A DNA stretch of 42,457 bases from Lachnospiraceae bacterium (lineage in GTDB: Bacteria; Bacillota; Clostridia; Lachnospirales; Lachnospiraceae), in NCBI GenBank assembly GCA_022791755.1, contig JAAVZR010000001.1, positions 1 to 42,457 on the forward strand. Direction: 5' to 3'. Shown in pieces: positions 15,033 through 23,623 of the stretch. A program made the translations under genes and the position numbers. The notes under the pieces are model-generated. The model had not been told where the DNA came from and searched no databases. It worked only from the letters and a program-made list of their open reading frames with translations. Positions within the stretch are counted from its first letter, which is position 1. Each line of letters opens with the position of its first letter.

Positions 15033-16793
15033 ATGAGAAAATCTATGTTACGCAGCACGATCCAAAAATCAGAACGATATCTGTGCCTTTTGCTGTGTGT
15101 TCTTCTGGTTATCACCGGCTGTGCCTGTGACCAGCTCACCAAGGACAGCGCTCCCGAGGTCCCCGATGAGGTAGTCCCCGAACACTCCCAGCTGCAATAT
15201 ACCGACATGGTATATGAGCGTCCGAACATCGATCAGGTCTATACCGATTTTGAAAACGCCGTGAACCTGGCCGGTCAGGAAAACGTAAAGGACCAGCTTT
15301 TTGAATTGTATGATTCTCTGCTGGAGCAGATATCCCATATCTCCACTATGGATACCCTGGCTACTCTGCAAAATGAAATCGATCTGTCCAACACTTATTA
15401 TGAGGAAGAGATGAATCTCCTCGACAACGAACTCACCCGGCTGGACAACCGCATGAACGAGCTGACGGAAGCCATCCTGGTCTCCCCCTACGAGAAAGAT
15501 TTCCGCGAAAGGATGGGGGAGGATTTCATCGAACGCTATGAGTTTTACAGTAAACTAAACTCTCCTGAGATCGAAGAGCTGTCCGAGCAGGAGAACGCTC
15601 TGGTTACGGAATACAAAAAGCTCCTGTCCAAGGAGTACAGTACCACCGACGCCAATGGCAACACCGTTACGGTGGATACTCTGGATTTTAATTCTCCCGA
15701 TGTCCTGAACCAGTATTATGCGATCTATGAACAGAAAAATGCCGAATGCGCCGAAGTCTACCGCCAGCTGGTCCAGGTTCGCGTGGAAATCGCCCGGCGT
15801 CTGGGGTATGACAGCTATACCGACTATGCTTATGACTCTCTGGGACGTGATTTTACCAAGGAGGACGCGGCTCGTTTCAGTGAGATGGTGAAGGAACATC
15901 TGGTTCCCGTCGCCACCGCCCTCAGTGAGCGCTATTATTCCAAGATCTCGCAGGCTTCCGACAGAAACGGCGTGTCTGTGGAAGACGGGCTTACCTATCT
16001 GGAGGCCGCCCTTAAAAAGGAATTCCCGGCAGCCATGACCGAGGCGCTTACCTACATGCTGGATCATGGTCTGTACATTTTCGACGACGATCCCAATATG
16101 ATGCCGGCAGCCTTCACCACCATCATCAATGATTACGCAGCCCCGTTTCTGTTCATCAATACGGCCACCTATACCGATCCCGGCACTCTCTTCCATGAGT
16201 TCGGCCACTATTACAACTTTTATCTGATGGGGGAAACCAACTGGAACGATTCCAACAATCTGGATCTGGCCGAGGTTCATTCTCAGGGCCTGGAACTTCT
16301 GATGTTTGAATCCTATCCGGACATCTACGGAGACGATGCCCAGATCATGCAGGTGGCGGTGATCTCCAATCTGCTTGACAGTATTCTCATGGGCTGCTGC
16401 GAGGACGAATTCCAGCAGCGCGTCTTTGAGAATCCGGAGATGAGCATCGAGGAGATGAACCAGATCCACGGAGAGCTCTACCAGGAATACCTGGGCTTTC
16501 CTGCCTATTATGAGTGGGTGGACATCCATCATCATTTTGAGACGCCTTTTTACTATATCAGCTATGCCACCAGCGCAGCCTCGGCTTTCGAGATCTGGGA
16601 GATGGCCCAGGAGGATCGCGCTTCTGCCCTCACCGCCTACCGCAGTATCACCCAGAACACTCTGAACAGCGGTTATCTGGCTCCCCTGGAGCGGGCGGGC
16701 TTAAACAATCCCTTCACGTCAGACATGGTCGAGCAGATTGCCTCCACCGTGAACGACGCATATGTCCAGCGCAGCCGAAAAGGAGGCAAATAA
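15033..16793 (+). CDS. M3-family zinc metallopeptidase lipoprotein (oligoendopeptidase-like)
   Basis: This is an exported peptidase of about 586 aa. The N-terminus has basic residues, a hydrophobic stretch and the lipobox VITGC, so Cys30 (numbered from 15033) should be lipidated and the enzyme held on the outer face of the membrane. The thermolysin-like site is HEFGH at 388-392, with the third ligand in the downstream AEVHSQGLEL segment typical of M3 peptidases. Two upstream ATGs compete (15033 and 15045), and a frame-open ATG at 15000 lies in promoter-like sequence. Canonical PepF is cytosolic, so surface anchoring is the unusual part. Confidence 0.9.
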   Translation: MRKSMLRSTIQKSERYLCLLLCVLLVITGCACDQLTKDSAPEVPDEVVPEHSQLQYTDMVYERPNIDQVYTDFENAVNLAGQENVKDQLFELYDSLLEQISHISTMDTLATLQNEIDLSNTYYEEEMNLLDNELTRLDNRMNELTEAILVSPYEKDFRERMGEDFIERYEFYSKLNSPEIEELSEQENALVTEYKKLLSKEYSTTDANGNTVTVDTLDFNSPDVLNQYYAIYEQKNAECAEVYRQLVQVRVEIARRLGYDSYTDYAYDSLGRDFTKEDAARFSEMVKEHLVPVATALSERYYSKISQASDRNGVSVEDGLTYLEAALKKEFPAAMTEALTYMLDHGLYIFDDDPNMMPAAFTTIINDYAAPFLFINTATYTDPGTLFHEFGHYYNFYLMGETNWNDSNNLDLAEVHSQGLELLMFESYPDIYGDDAQIMQVAVISNLLDSILMGCCEDEFQQRVFENPEMSIEEMNQIHGELYQEYLGFPAYYEWVDIHHHFETPFYYISYATSAASAFEIWEMAQEDRASALTAYRSITQNTLNSGYLAPLERAGLNNPFTSDMVEQIASTVNDAYVQRSRKGGK

Positions 16794-16822
16794 CCCTGCC
16801 CTGTTACGCGCAGACATAAAGA

Positions 16823-16859
16823 GAGGCGATGCCGTTTCATGGCGTCGCCTCCCGTTTTA
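16823..16859 (+). terminator. Rho-independent terminator after the M3 peptidase gene
   Basis: GAGGCGATGCC (16823-16833) pairs with GGCGTCGCCTC (16841-16851) across a 7-nt loop, with one G-U pair, followed by CCGTTTTAT. It stands 30 bp after the stop codon. Confidence 0.85.
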
Positions 16860-16880
16860 TATCCTGGTTTTCTTTCGGTT

Positions 16881-17033
16881 CTATTCCCTTTTGTTCTCAT
16901 CTGTCTGCTTTACTTCAGAGGGTTGATCCGCCGGATTTTGTTCTCTTTTTTTAAGGATCTCTCCTATCTCTTTCTTCACCACCGAGTCAGGCCTCACCGG
17001 CTGCACATGCGGTTTGACGCGCTTTCCATTCAT
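16881..17033 (-). CDS. Small basic/hydrophilic protein, 50 aa, unknown
   Basis: This short gene lies directly downstream of the purH-type gene. It starts ATG at 17033 with GGAGGAG upstream and ends TAG at 16881, encoding 50 residues. The product is strongly hydrophilic, with KKEIGEILKKREQ as a likely helix and many Lys, Glu and Asp. No membrane segment, cysteine motif or known domain is visible. The 17-bp gap to the purH stop and the good ribosome binding site suggest it is the third gene of the ZTP-controlled operon. I do not recognise it. Confidence 0.6.
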   Translation of the reverse strand: MNGKRVKPHVQPVRPDSVVKKEIGEILKKREQNPADQPSEVKQTDENKRE

Positions 17034-17050
17034 TTCGTCTCCTCCTGTCA

Positions 17051-18226
17051 TCAGTGATGGAAAAGCCGGATCCCGGTAAAGGCCATAACCATGTCATATT
17101 TATCGCAGGTGGCGATCACATCATCGTCCCGCACGGATCCTCCCGGCTCCGCCACATAGCATACGCCGCTCTTGGCCGCCCGGTCGATATTGTCGCCGAA
17201 GGGGAAGAAAGCGTCCGATCCCAGCGCCACACCGGACAGCCCGTCCAGCCAGGCTCTTTTCTCCTCTCTGGTAAATACCGGCGGCTTCTGTGTAAACACA
17301 GCCTCCCACCGTCCATCCGCCAACACATCCATATAATCTTCCCCGATATAGACATCAATGGCATTGTCCCGTTCCGCCCGCTTGATCCCCTCCTTAAAAG
17401 GAAGAGACAGCACCTGGGGCGCCTGACGCAGATACCAGTTGTCCGCCTTCATTCCCGCCAGTCTGGTACAATGTACGCGGGACTGCTGCCCGGCGCCGAT
17501 GCCGATGGCCTGGCCGTCCTTCACATAGCACACCGAGTTGGACTGGGTATACTTTAATGTGATCAGAGCAATCAGCAGATCTCTCCTGGCCGCTGCCGGA
17601 AGCTCCTTATTCGCCGTCACGATATTCATGAGCAGCTCCTCATTGATATCCAGCTCATTGCGCCCCTGCTCAAACACGATGCCGAAGACCTGCTTGCGCT
17701 CCAGCGGTTCCGGCACATAGACCGGATCAATCTCGATCACATTATAATTTCCGTTCTTCTTCTCCTGAAGAATCTCCAGCGCCTCCGGCTCATATCCCGG
17801 CGCTATTACGCCGTCGGACACCTCCCGCTTAATCATCCGGGCCGTATCCACATCGCATACATCCGACAGGGCGATGAAATCGCCGAAGGAGGACATGCGG
17901 TCAGCTCCTCTGGCCCTGGCATAGGCGCAGGCCAGGGGCGACAGCTCGCCCAGATCGTCCACCCAGTATATCTTCTTTAATGTATCGTTTAAGGGAAGGC
18001 CCACCGCCGCCCCTGCCGGGGATACATGTTTAAACGAAGTCGCCGCCGGCAGGCCTGTGGCCTTTTTCAGCTCCCGCACCAGCTGCCAGCCGTTGAAGGC
18101 ATCCAGAAAATTAATGTAGCCCGGCCGCCCACAGAGTACACGGACCGGCAGCTCTCCCTCATTCATAAAAATGCGGGAAGGCTTCTGATTGGGATTACAG
18201 CCATATTTCAGTTCCAGCTCTCTCAT
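17051..18226 (-). CDS. purH: Stand-alone AICAR transformylase (PurH C-terminal-type formyltransferase)
   Basis: This 391-aa enzyme transfers the formyl group from 10-formyl-THF to AICAR (ZMP), giving FAICAR in purine synthesis. The catalytic Lys66-His67 pair is in SFKHVSPAGAA, the family's signature. FDNIDRAA-like (PFGDNIDRAAKSGV) and the terminal TGIRLFHH are also conserved. There is no MGS-like IMP cyclohydrolase domain, so unlike the ~510-aa bifunctional PurH it has only one activity. The missing step is supplied by the purO gene, whose stop overlaps this start by 4 bp (ATGA). Confidence 0.92.
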   Translation of the reverse strand: MRELELKYGCNPNQKPSRIFMNEGELPVRVLCGRPGYINFLDAFNGWQLVRELKKATGLPAATSFKHVSPAGAAVGLPLNDTLKKIYWVDDLGELSPLACAYARARGADRMSSFGDFIALSDVCDVDTARMIKREVSDGVIAPGYEPEALEILQEKKNGNYNVIEIDPVYVPEPLERKQVFGIVFEQGRNELDINEELLMNIVTANKELPAAARRDLLIALITLKYTQSNSVCYVKDGQAIGIGAGQQSRVHCTRLAGMKADNWYLRQAPQVLSLPFKEGIKRAERDNAIDVYIGEDYMDVLADGRWEAVFTQKPPVFTREEKRAWLDGLSGVALGSDAFFPFGDNIDRAAKSGVCYVAEPGGSVRDDDVIATCDKYDMVMAFTGIRLFHH

Positions 18227-18951
18227 GCTTTTTTATCCTCCTCATGCTTATTTATGATCCTGGTCTCCCAGCTGCCGTCGGCGATATTGATATAGCGGAC
18301 AAACAGGGACACCTTATTGTCCTCGTTGAGACTCTTCCACACCATCTGCGTAAATTCGTCAATGTCTCCCGCGATCTCCACCCTCTTGGGCTCCCCCTCG
18401 AAGCTGGGCAGCGGATCGCCGTCATGCATGTAGGTATGGATAAAATGGCCTTCTCCCGGAGCCGGATTTTCGTAGGCAAAGGTATAGCGGCGGCAGGAAG
18501 CCGGATCGCCCTCAGCGCTCTTTAATATGGACATAGCATAATTATAACGACCGCCTTCGATATGCATGATACCGGAGATACGGGGCGTATAATTGGGAGC
18601 GTCAGGCTCAAACTCTCGGCTTCTCAGGCTCTGCTCAAAGGTCAGCTGACGGTCCATGCCGTCATAGATCGTGTCGGTCTGATCGCCGTTGGTCACGATG
18701 GTCTTATTCCCCAGCACCCGCACCGGGGCATAGATAATGAGACTGGGATCGGACAGCTTCGCCGGATCATAGGCCTGGGTACGGATACCGTCGCCGTCCT
18801 TTACAAAGATGCGGTTACGGCTGTTTTCGCTGCGGCCCATGATAAAGTATGCCGTCACAGCCGTCTTTCCATCCGGCAGACGGCCTATGATAATCCCTCT
18901 GCCAGGATAGGAGTTCGTCGATAATTCCTGCTTCAGTGAACGCTTTTCCAT
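18223..18951 (-). CDS. purO: IMP cyclohydrolase, archaeal PurO type
   Basis: This 242-aa enzyme closes the ring of FAICAR to IMP. It has the PurO-family N-terminus YPGRGIIIGRLPDGKTAVTAYFIMGRS, shown here as YPGRGIIIG and AYFIMGRSENSRNR, followed by NGDQTDTIYDG and PRISGIMH. It is unrelated to the MGS-like cyclohydrolase domain of PurH. ATG 18951 follows AGGAGG; a longer open frame to 18996 is rejected because it lacks such a site. It lies downstream of a ZTP riboswitch and is translationally coupled to the transformylase, so the two form a functional replacement for bifunctional PurH. Confidence 0.92.
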   Translation of the reverse strand: MEKRSLKQELSTNSYPGRGIIIGRLPDGKTAVTAYFIMGRSENSRNRIFVKDGDGIRTQAYDPAKLSDPSLIIYAPVRVLGNKTIVTNGDQTDTIYDGMDRQLTFEQSLRSREFEPDAPNYTPRISGIMHIEGGRYNYAMSILKSAEGDPASCRRYTFAYENPAPGEGHFIHTYMHDGDPLPSFEGEPKRVEIAGDIDEFTQMVWKSLNEDNKVSLFVRYINIADGSWETRIINKHEEDKKA

Positions 18952-19021
18952 TTTTTCCTCCTGTTTGTTAGGTATGGTCAGACAGAGACCGCCCAAATGG
19001 CGCTTTTATCGTCCTTCGCGC

Positions 19022-19058
19022 AAACAAAAAACCCGGGCGCCACAATAAAGGGGCGCCC
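19022..19058 (-). terminator. Intrinsic terminator of the ZTP riboswitch expression platform
   Basis: On the minus strand GGGCGCC pairs with GGCGCCC around an 11-nt loop, then GGGTTTTTTGTTT. Its 5' arm overlaps the conserved CCGCCTGGGC of the aptamer, so ligand binding should compete with terminator formation, giving an ON switch. Confidence 0.88.
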
Positions 19059-19128
19059 AGGCGGTCGGCTCTTTTTCCAAACGTGCTCCCTGTGGTAGCT
19101 TCCACGATCCGCCAGTCGCACGCCTCCA
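19054..19128 (-). promoter_or_regulatory. ZTP (pfl) riboswitch upstream of purO-purH
   Basis: The minus strand shows GCGACTGGCGGA, a GTGG...CCAC hairpin followed by AGGGAGCACG, and the 3' half GCCGACCGCCTGGGC. This order is diagnostic of the ZTP/ZMP-binding pfl motif. ZMP accumulates when 10-formyl-THF is short. Binding should free the operon from the terminator that follows immediately and raise synthesis of the enzymes that consume ZMP. Confidence 0.92.
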
Positions 19129-19132
19129 TTTA

Positions 19133-19161
19133 ACTATAGGAGATTTTCGGAAAAAAAGCAA
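19133..19161 (-). promoter_or_regulatory. Promoter of the ZTP riboswitch-purO-purH transcript
   Basis: Minus strand TTGCTT (19156-19161) and TATAGT (19133-19138) with a 17-bp spacer lie immediately before the aptamer. Confidence 0.75.
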
Positions 19162-19198
19162 GCGTTTTTTGTGTTTCCCCTGCCGCATCTTCTTCCGG

Positions 19199-19720
19199 TT
19201 ATGAAAATTCCGCGTGCTGCATGCGGTAGGTATCGTTATCCTTCTGCTTAAGCTCTGCCTCCACCTGCTCTAACTCCCGCTCCAGGTCTTCCTTCTTCTC
19301 CCCGTCGGGCTCTCTCTCAATCTGCTGTTTCAGGCGCGCCTTTTTTCTTTTCAGCTTCTCTATCTCGCGGTCCACCTTATCCGTATTACAGGTGACTTCT
19401 TCTGCCTTTTCTTCAGGATCCTCTGCCGGGCTTTCCGGCTTCTTTGATTCTTTCTCCGGATCATCAAAATCAATCTTCCTGTTGCTGTTGCCGTCCCCGT
19501 CAACGGACGGCATGTAAATCCCGGCGCTCTCCCCGGCTTCCTTATCCTGAGGCAAATATTCATCTGTGGATTTCTTTTCCGGTTTCCCCACCGGCTTCTC
19601 TTTAGAAATCTCCTCCCCGGCTTTTCTCACAGCCTCTTCCTTCTCACGCTCCCGCAGCTTACGCAGCTTCTCCACGTCTTCCTCTCTGTCATACACGTTT
19701 CTGATTCTGCCAATCTCCAT
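19199..19720 (-). CDS. Hydrophilic coiled-coil protein, 173 aa, unknown
   Basis: ATG 19720 follows AGGAGGATACGAT; the frame is open to 19771, but that upstream part overlaps the promoter. The N-terminal 40 residues form a charged helix (EEDVEKLRKLREREKEEAVRK). The middle is low-complexity and acidic, and about residues 110-160 form a strong coiled coil (DREIEKLKRKKARLKQQI, ELEQVEAELKQ). It ends KDNDTYRMQHAEFS. There is no signal peptide, membrane segment or enzyme motif. I recognise the terminal segment only as a type seen in other clostridial proteins; no function is known to me. Confidence 0.75.
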   Translation of the reverse strand: MEIGRIRNVYDREEDVEKLRKLREREKEEAVRKAGEEISKEKPVGKPEKKSTDEYLPQDKEAGESAGIYMPSVDGDGNSNRKIDFDDPEKESKKPESPAEDPEEKAEEVTCNTDKVDREIEKLKRKKARLKQQIEREPDGEKKEDLERELEQVEAELKQKDNDTYRMQHAEFS

Positions 19721-19751
19721 ATCGTATCCTCCTGTTCGTAAAGATATTCTC

Positions 19752-19779
19752 ATTGTAGCGCATTGTCTCATCTTTTCAA
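19752..19779 (-). promoter_or_regulatory. Promoter of the coiled-coil protein gene
   Basis: Minus strand TTGAAA (19774-19779) and TACAAT (19752-19757) with a 16-bp spacer lie about 30 bp before the start at 19720. Confidence 0.6.
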
Positions 19780-19808
19780 CAGGATTGTAACGAACAGAGG
19801 CCGTACTG

Positions 19809-21668
19809 TCACGAAAGGAAAGCCGTCTCCTGCCGGATCCGCTCTAAAAATGCCTGGCCGTACTTCTGATATTTATGCTCTCCCACACCGGAGACACTCA
19901 GCATCTCTTCCCTGTTCCCGGGTCTGACGATGCACATATGGGTCAGCGTCTTATCCGAAAATACGATGTAGGGCGGCACCTTCTCCTTTTTCGCAATCTC
20001 CGTGCGCAGGCCGCGAAGACTCTCAAACAGCCTCTCCTGCTCCTCGGTGAATTCTATCCCGGCGCTGACGGAGGAGCCGTATCGTCTGCTCTTTTTGCTC
20101 TTCTCCCTGACAGGCGCTTCCTGTTCCTTCGCCATCTTCATGGTCACTGTCTCTGCGCCATGCAGAATCCGGCCTGATTCCTTCGTCAGCTTCACCACGG
20201 CGTATTCGTCGTTGGTGACCGTCAGATAGCCCTCCATGACCAGGAAATTCAGAATCTGGCGCAGCCTTGGCACGGCTATGCGGGGAAGCTTCCCATAGTA
20301 AGGGCTCTGCTCCATCCCGTAGCGCCTCACCTTCGCCGTGTCAGAGCCCCGGACCGTCTCCAGAATCACCGTGGCGCCATAGCGTCCCCGGCACCATTCC
20401 ACCGTCCCCAGGATAGCCTGGGCCGCCTCCGTCACATCCACTGTCTCAAATCCGGTCAGACAGTTGCTGCAGTTGCCGCAGTAATTGGCTCCGTATTCTC
20501 CAAAGTAGCGCAGGATATAGCTTCTCAGGCAGTCTCCTGTAAAGCAGTAATAGGTCATCTTCTTTAGCCGCTCTCTGTCACGCTCCGCTACGATGCGCCG
20601 CGTCACCGGGTCCAGCTCTTCATTGTCCTGATTATGGTCAATAAAAAACTGATTCGTCACCACATCCTGCCCCCGGTATAAGAGCAGACAGTCCGCCGGT
20701 TCTCCGTCGCGGCCGGCCCGACCGGCTTCCTGGTAGTAGCTCTCCATATTTTTGGGCATATTGTAGTGGATCACATACCGCACATTGGACTTGTCGATCC
20801 CCATACCGAAGGCATTGGTGGCCACCATGATCCGCGCCCTGTCATAGATGAACTCATCCTGGTTCTCCCGGCGCTCTATATCGCTAAGCCCCGCATGGTA
20901 GCGGGTCACCGAAAACCCGTCCTGATGCAGACGGTCACAGACCTCCTCCACCGTCTTGCGGGTCAGGCAATAGACGATGCCGCTGTCGTCGGGATGCGTC
21001 TCAATGAAATTGACCATGGTGGCATACGGATTTTTCGGAGACTGTACGCTGAAATAGAGATTGGGCCGGTCAAAACCGGTGGTGAGCACCGTGGGTTCCC
21101 GAAGCATCAGAATATCAATGATATCGTCCCGGACCTCCTTCGTCGCCGTGGCCGTAAAAGCGCTGACCACCGGCCTGTTGGAAAGACTGCGGATAAAGTC
21201 CACGATCTTTAAATAGCTGGGCCGGAAGTCCTGCCCCCACTGGGAGACGCAGTGGGCCTCATCCACCGCCACCATGGCGATCCTCGTACGGGAAGCAAAG
21301 TCCTGAAATTCCTCCGTCATCAGCCGCTCCGGCGCCACATATATGACAGGATATCTCCCCTGGGCCGCAAACCCAAGTGCCTTATGATACTGTGCCGCCG
21401 TCAGGGAGCTGTTTAAAAACGCCGCATGGATTCCCGCCTCGTTGAGCGCCTTTACCTGGTCTTTCATCAAAGAGATCAGCGGCGATATCACCAGTGTGAT
21501 GCCCTCCATCAGAAGAGCCGGCACCTGAAAGCACAAGGATTTTCCTGCCCCGGTAGGCATGATGCCCAGCGTATCTCGGCCGGACAGGATACTGTCGATC
21601 AGCTTTTCCTGCCCCTCCCGAAATTCATCATAACCAAAATACTGTTTTAATACCTGATATTTATCCAT
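19809..21668 (-). CDS. recQ: ATP-dependent DNA helicase RecQ
   Basis: This 619-aa 3'-5' helicase of recombination and fork repair has Walker A MPTGAGKS (37-44) and motif II DEAH (136-139) followed by the RecQ aromatic loop HCVSQWGQDFR. Motif VI is in YYQEAGRAGRDG. The zinc-binding cysteines cluster around CFTGDCLRSY and CGNCSNC, then come a winged-helix RQC domain and a C-terminal HRDC domain (about 545-612, ending SVSGVGEHKYQKYGQAFL). All domains of the full-length family are present. It is monocistronic with its own promoter. Confidence 0.97.
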   Translation of the reverse strand: MDKYQVLKQYFGYDEFREGQEKLIDSILSGRDTLGIMPTGAGKSLCFQVPALLMEGITLVISPLISLMKDQVKALNEAGIHAAFLNSSLTAAQYHKALGFAAQGRYPVIYVAPERLMTEEFQDFASRTRIAMVAVDEAHCVSQWGQDFRPSYLKIVDFIRSLSNRPVVSAFTATATKEVRDDIIDILMLREPTVLTTGFDRPNLYFSVQSPKNPYATMVNFIETHPDDSGIVYCLTRKTVEEVCDRLHQDGFSVTRYHAGLSDIERRENQDEFIYDRARIMVATNAFGMGIDKSNVRYVIHYNMPKNMESYYQEAGRAGRDGEPADCLLLYRGQDVVTNQFFIDHNQDNEELDPVTRRIVAERDRERLKKMTYYCFTGDCLRSYILRYFGEYGANYCGNCSNCLTGFETVDVTEAAQAILGTVEWCRGRYGATVILETVRGSDTAKVRRYGMEQSPYYGKLPRIAVPRLRQILNFLVMEGYLTVTNDEYAVVKLTKESGRILHGAETVTMKMAKEQEAPVREKSKKSRRYGSSVSAGIEFTEEQERLFESLRGLRTEIAKKEKVPPYIVFSDKTLTHMCIVRPGNREEMLSVSGVGEHKYQKYGQAFLERIRQETAFLS

Positions 21669-21805
21669 CGCTCCACCACCGGCGCCATTTTTTTCTGTAA
21701 GGAAGATAACGCCGTATTCCTCAATGTATCTGTCACAAAGCCTCTTAATCCAAAGTTATCTGTTCATCCATTGGTCCACAGGCCTGCTTTTCCTGTCTTT
21801 CCCTA

Positions 21806-21834
21806 ATTATAAATCATATCTGAAATTTATACAA
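21806..21834 (-). promoter_or_regulatory. Promoter of recQ
   Basis: Minus strand TTGTAT (21829-21834) and TATAAT (21806-21811) with a 17-bp spacer. The leader to recQ is about 130 nt with no recognised element and no LexA box. Confidence 0.65.
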
Positions 21835-21863
21835 GCAGTCTGCACAGCGTAAAAAAGCTCCTC

Positions 21864-21892
21864 TTGACGACGGCAAAGACGGTTAGTATAAT
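21864..21892 (+). promoter_or_regulatory. Promoter of the cardiolipin synthase gene
   Basis: TTGACG (21864-21869) and TATAAT (21887-21892) with a 17-bp spacer. The start codon is about 135 nt downstream; the leader shows no clear structure. It is back-to-back with the recQ promoter. Confidence 0.75.
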
Positions 21893-22034
21893 GGTCTAAA
21901 ATTTAACTTTTCTTGATATAAGACAGCATATGGCCAAAACAGGAATGCCGGCCGGCAGCTACAATAGATAGAATAGGTCACAAAGCTTCCCCGACACCAT
22001 GAAACAAACGCACCTCACACAAAGGAGAAGGATC

Positions 22035-23621
22035 ATGAGCAAGATTTTGCAAAAAAAAGACGGCAACGGCGTATCACTGTTAAAGAAAGGAAAAAAAGGA
22101 CTTTTTCACATCCTGTTCAGCCGCATGGGCCTGATTCTTCTGTTGCTCCTCTTTCAGTTTTCCGTCCTGATTCATATCTTCCAGTGGTTTGAACAGATCC
22201 TGCCCTATATCTTCGGCGGCAGCATCCTGTTCACCGTATTTATGGTGCTGTATCTGTTAAACAGCCGCCTGGATCCCACCGCCAAGATTACCTGGCTCAT
22301 CGTCATCATGCTGATGCCGGTCTTCGGAGCCCTGCTCTTCTGGTATACGCAAAGCGATATCGGCCACCGTGTCCTGAAGGCCCGTCTCAATGAGCTGGTT
22401 CAGCAGACCAGAAACAGTATCCCCCAATCCGCGGAGGCCGCGGCCGGTCTCATGGCCGCCGACCCGGGCGCCGCATCCCTGGCCCACTATATGCTGCGGG
22501 ACGGCTGCTATCCGGTATTTGACCACACTGCCGTCACCTTCTTTCCCATGGGAGAGGACAAATGGGCCGAGATGCTCATACAGCTGGAGCAGGCAAAGCA
22601 CTTTATTTTCCTGGAATATTTTATCATAGACGAAGGACTCATGTGGGGCAGGGTGCTGGAAATCCTGATCCGCAAGGCGGCCGAGGGGGTGGATGTGCGG
22701 GTCATGTACGATGGCACCTGTGAATTTTCCACCCTCCCCCACGATTACCCGAAGCGTCTGCGCAGTCTGGGGATCAAGTGCAAAATGTTTGCCCCTGTCT
22801 CCCCCTTTGTCTCCACTCACTATAATTACCGCGACCACCGCAAGATCCTGGTTATCGACGGGCATACGGCCTTTAACGGCGGCGTCAATCTGGCGGACGA
22901 ATACATCAATCATATCGCCAGATACGGCCACTGGAAGGATACCGCGGTCATGTTAAAGGGCGACGCGGTGAAAAGCTTTACGCTGATGTTTTTACAGATG
23001 TGGAATATCCTCGAGGCCAAGCCGGAGTTTGAAGCCTTCCTCTCCTATCCTACCCTGCCGCCCCAAAACGCCTCCGGCTATGTCATTCCCTATGGAGACT
23101 GCCCGCTGGACAGCGATAAGACCGGCGAGCGGGTCTATATGGATATCCTGAACCGCGCCCGCCGCTATGTGCATATTATGTCACCTTATCTGATCCTGGA
23201 CGGCGAGATGGAGACGGCTCTGAAATTCGCCGCAGAGAGAGGCGTGGATGTGAAGATCATACTGCCCGGTATTCCCGACAAGGCAGCCCCCTATGCCTTA
23301 GCCAAGACCCACTATGCCTCTCTTCTGGATTCCGGCGTAAAGATCTATGAGTATACGCCCGGCTTCGTCCATGCCAAAGTCTTTGTCAGCGACAGCCGGG
23401 AAGCGGTGGTGGGTACCATCAATCTGGATTACCGCAGTCTCTACCACCATTTTGAGTGTGCCACCTATCTCTATCAGACCAGCTGTATCGCCGATATTGC
23501 AGAGGACTTCGTGGCGACGCTGGCCAAATGCCGGACGGTGACAAAGGAAACCGTCCGGCAGGAAAAGCTGAGCCGGAAGCTGGCGGGCTTTGTGCTGAAA
23601 ACCATTGCGCCGCTTATGTAG
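22035..23621 (+). CDS. cls: Cardiolipin synthase (phospholipase D family)
   Basis: This 528-aa membrane enzyme condenses two phosphatidylglycerols to cardiolipin. Two N-terminal membrane helices (about 25-70) are followed by two PLD catalytic HKD motifs: HRKILVID at 268-275, with downstream GGVN, and HAKVFVSD at 446-453, with downstream GTINLD. I chose ATG 22035 because AAGGAGAAGG sits just before it; an ATG at 21999 in the same frame lacks such a site. Length and domain order match Firmicute Cls. It converges on the GNAT gene, the two stop codons being almost adjacent. Confidence 0.95.
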   Translation: MSKILQKKDGNGVSLLKKGKKGLFHILFSRMGLILLLLLFQFSVLIHIFQWFEQILPYIFGGSILFTVFMVLYLLNSRLDPTAKITWLIVIMLMPVFGALLFWYTQSDIGHRVLKARLNELVQQTRNSIPQSAEAAAGLMAADPGAASLAHYMLRDGCYPVFDHTAVTFFPMGEDKWAEMLIQLEQAKHFIFLEYFIIDEGLMWGRVLEILIRKAAEGVDVRVMYDGTCEFSTLPHDYPKRLRSLGIKCKMFAPVSPFVSTHYNYRDHRKILVIDGHTAFNGGVNLADEYINHIARYGHWKDTAVMLKGDAVKSFTLMFLQMWNILEAKPEFEAFLSYPTLPPQNASGYVIPYGDCPLDSDKTGERVYMDILNRARRYVHIMSPYLILDGEMETALKFAAERGVDVKIILPGIPDKAAPYALAKTHYASLLDSGVKIYEYTPGFVHAKVFVSDSREAVVGTINLDYRSLYHHFECATYLYQTSCIADIAEDFVATLAKCRTVTKETVRQEKLSRKLAGFVLKTIAPLM

Positions 23622-23623
23622 CC

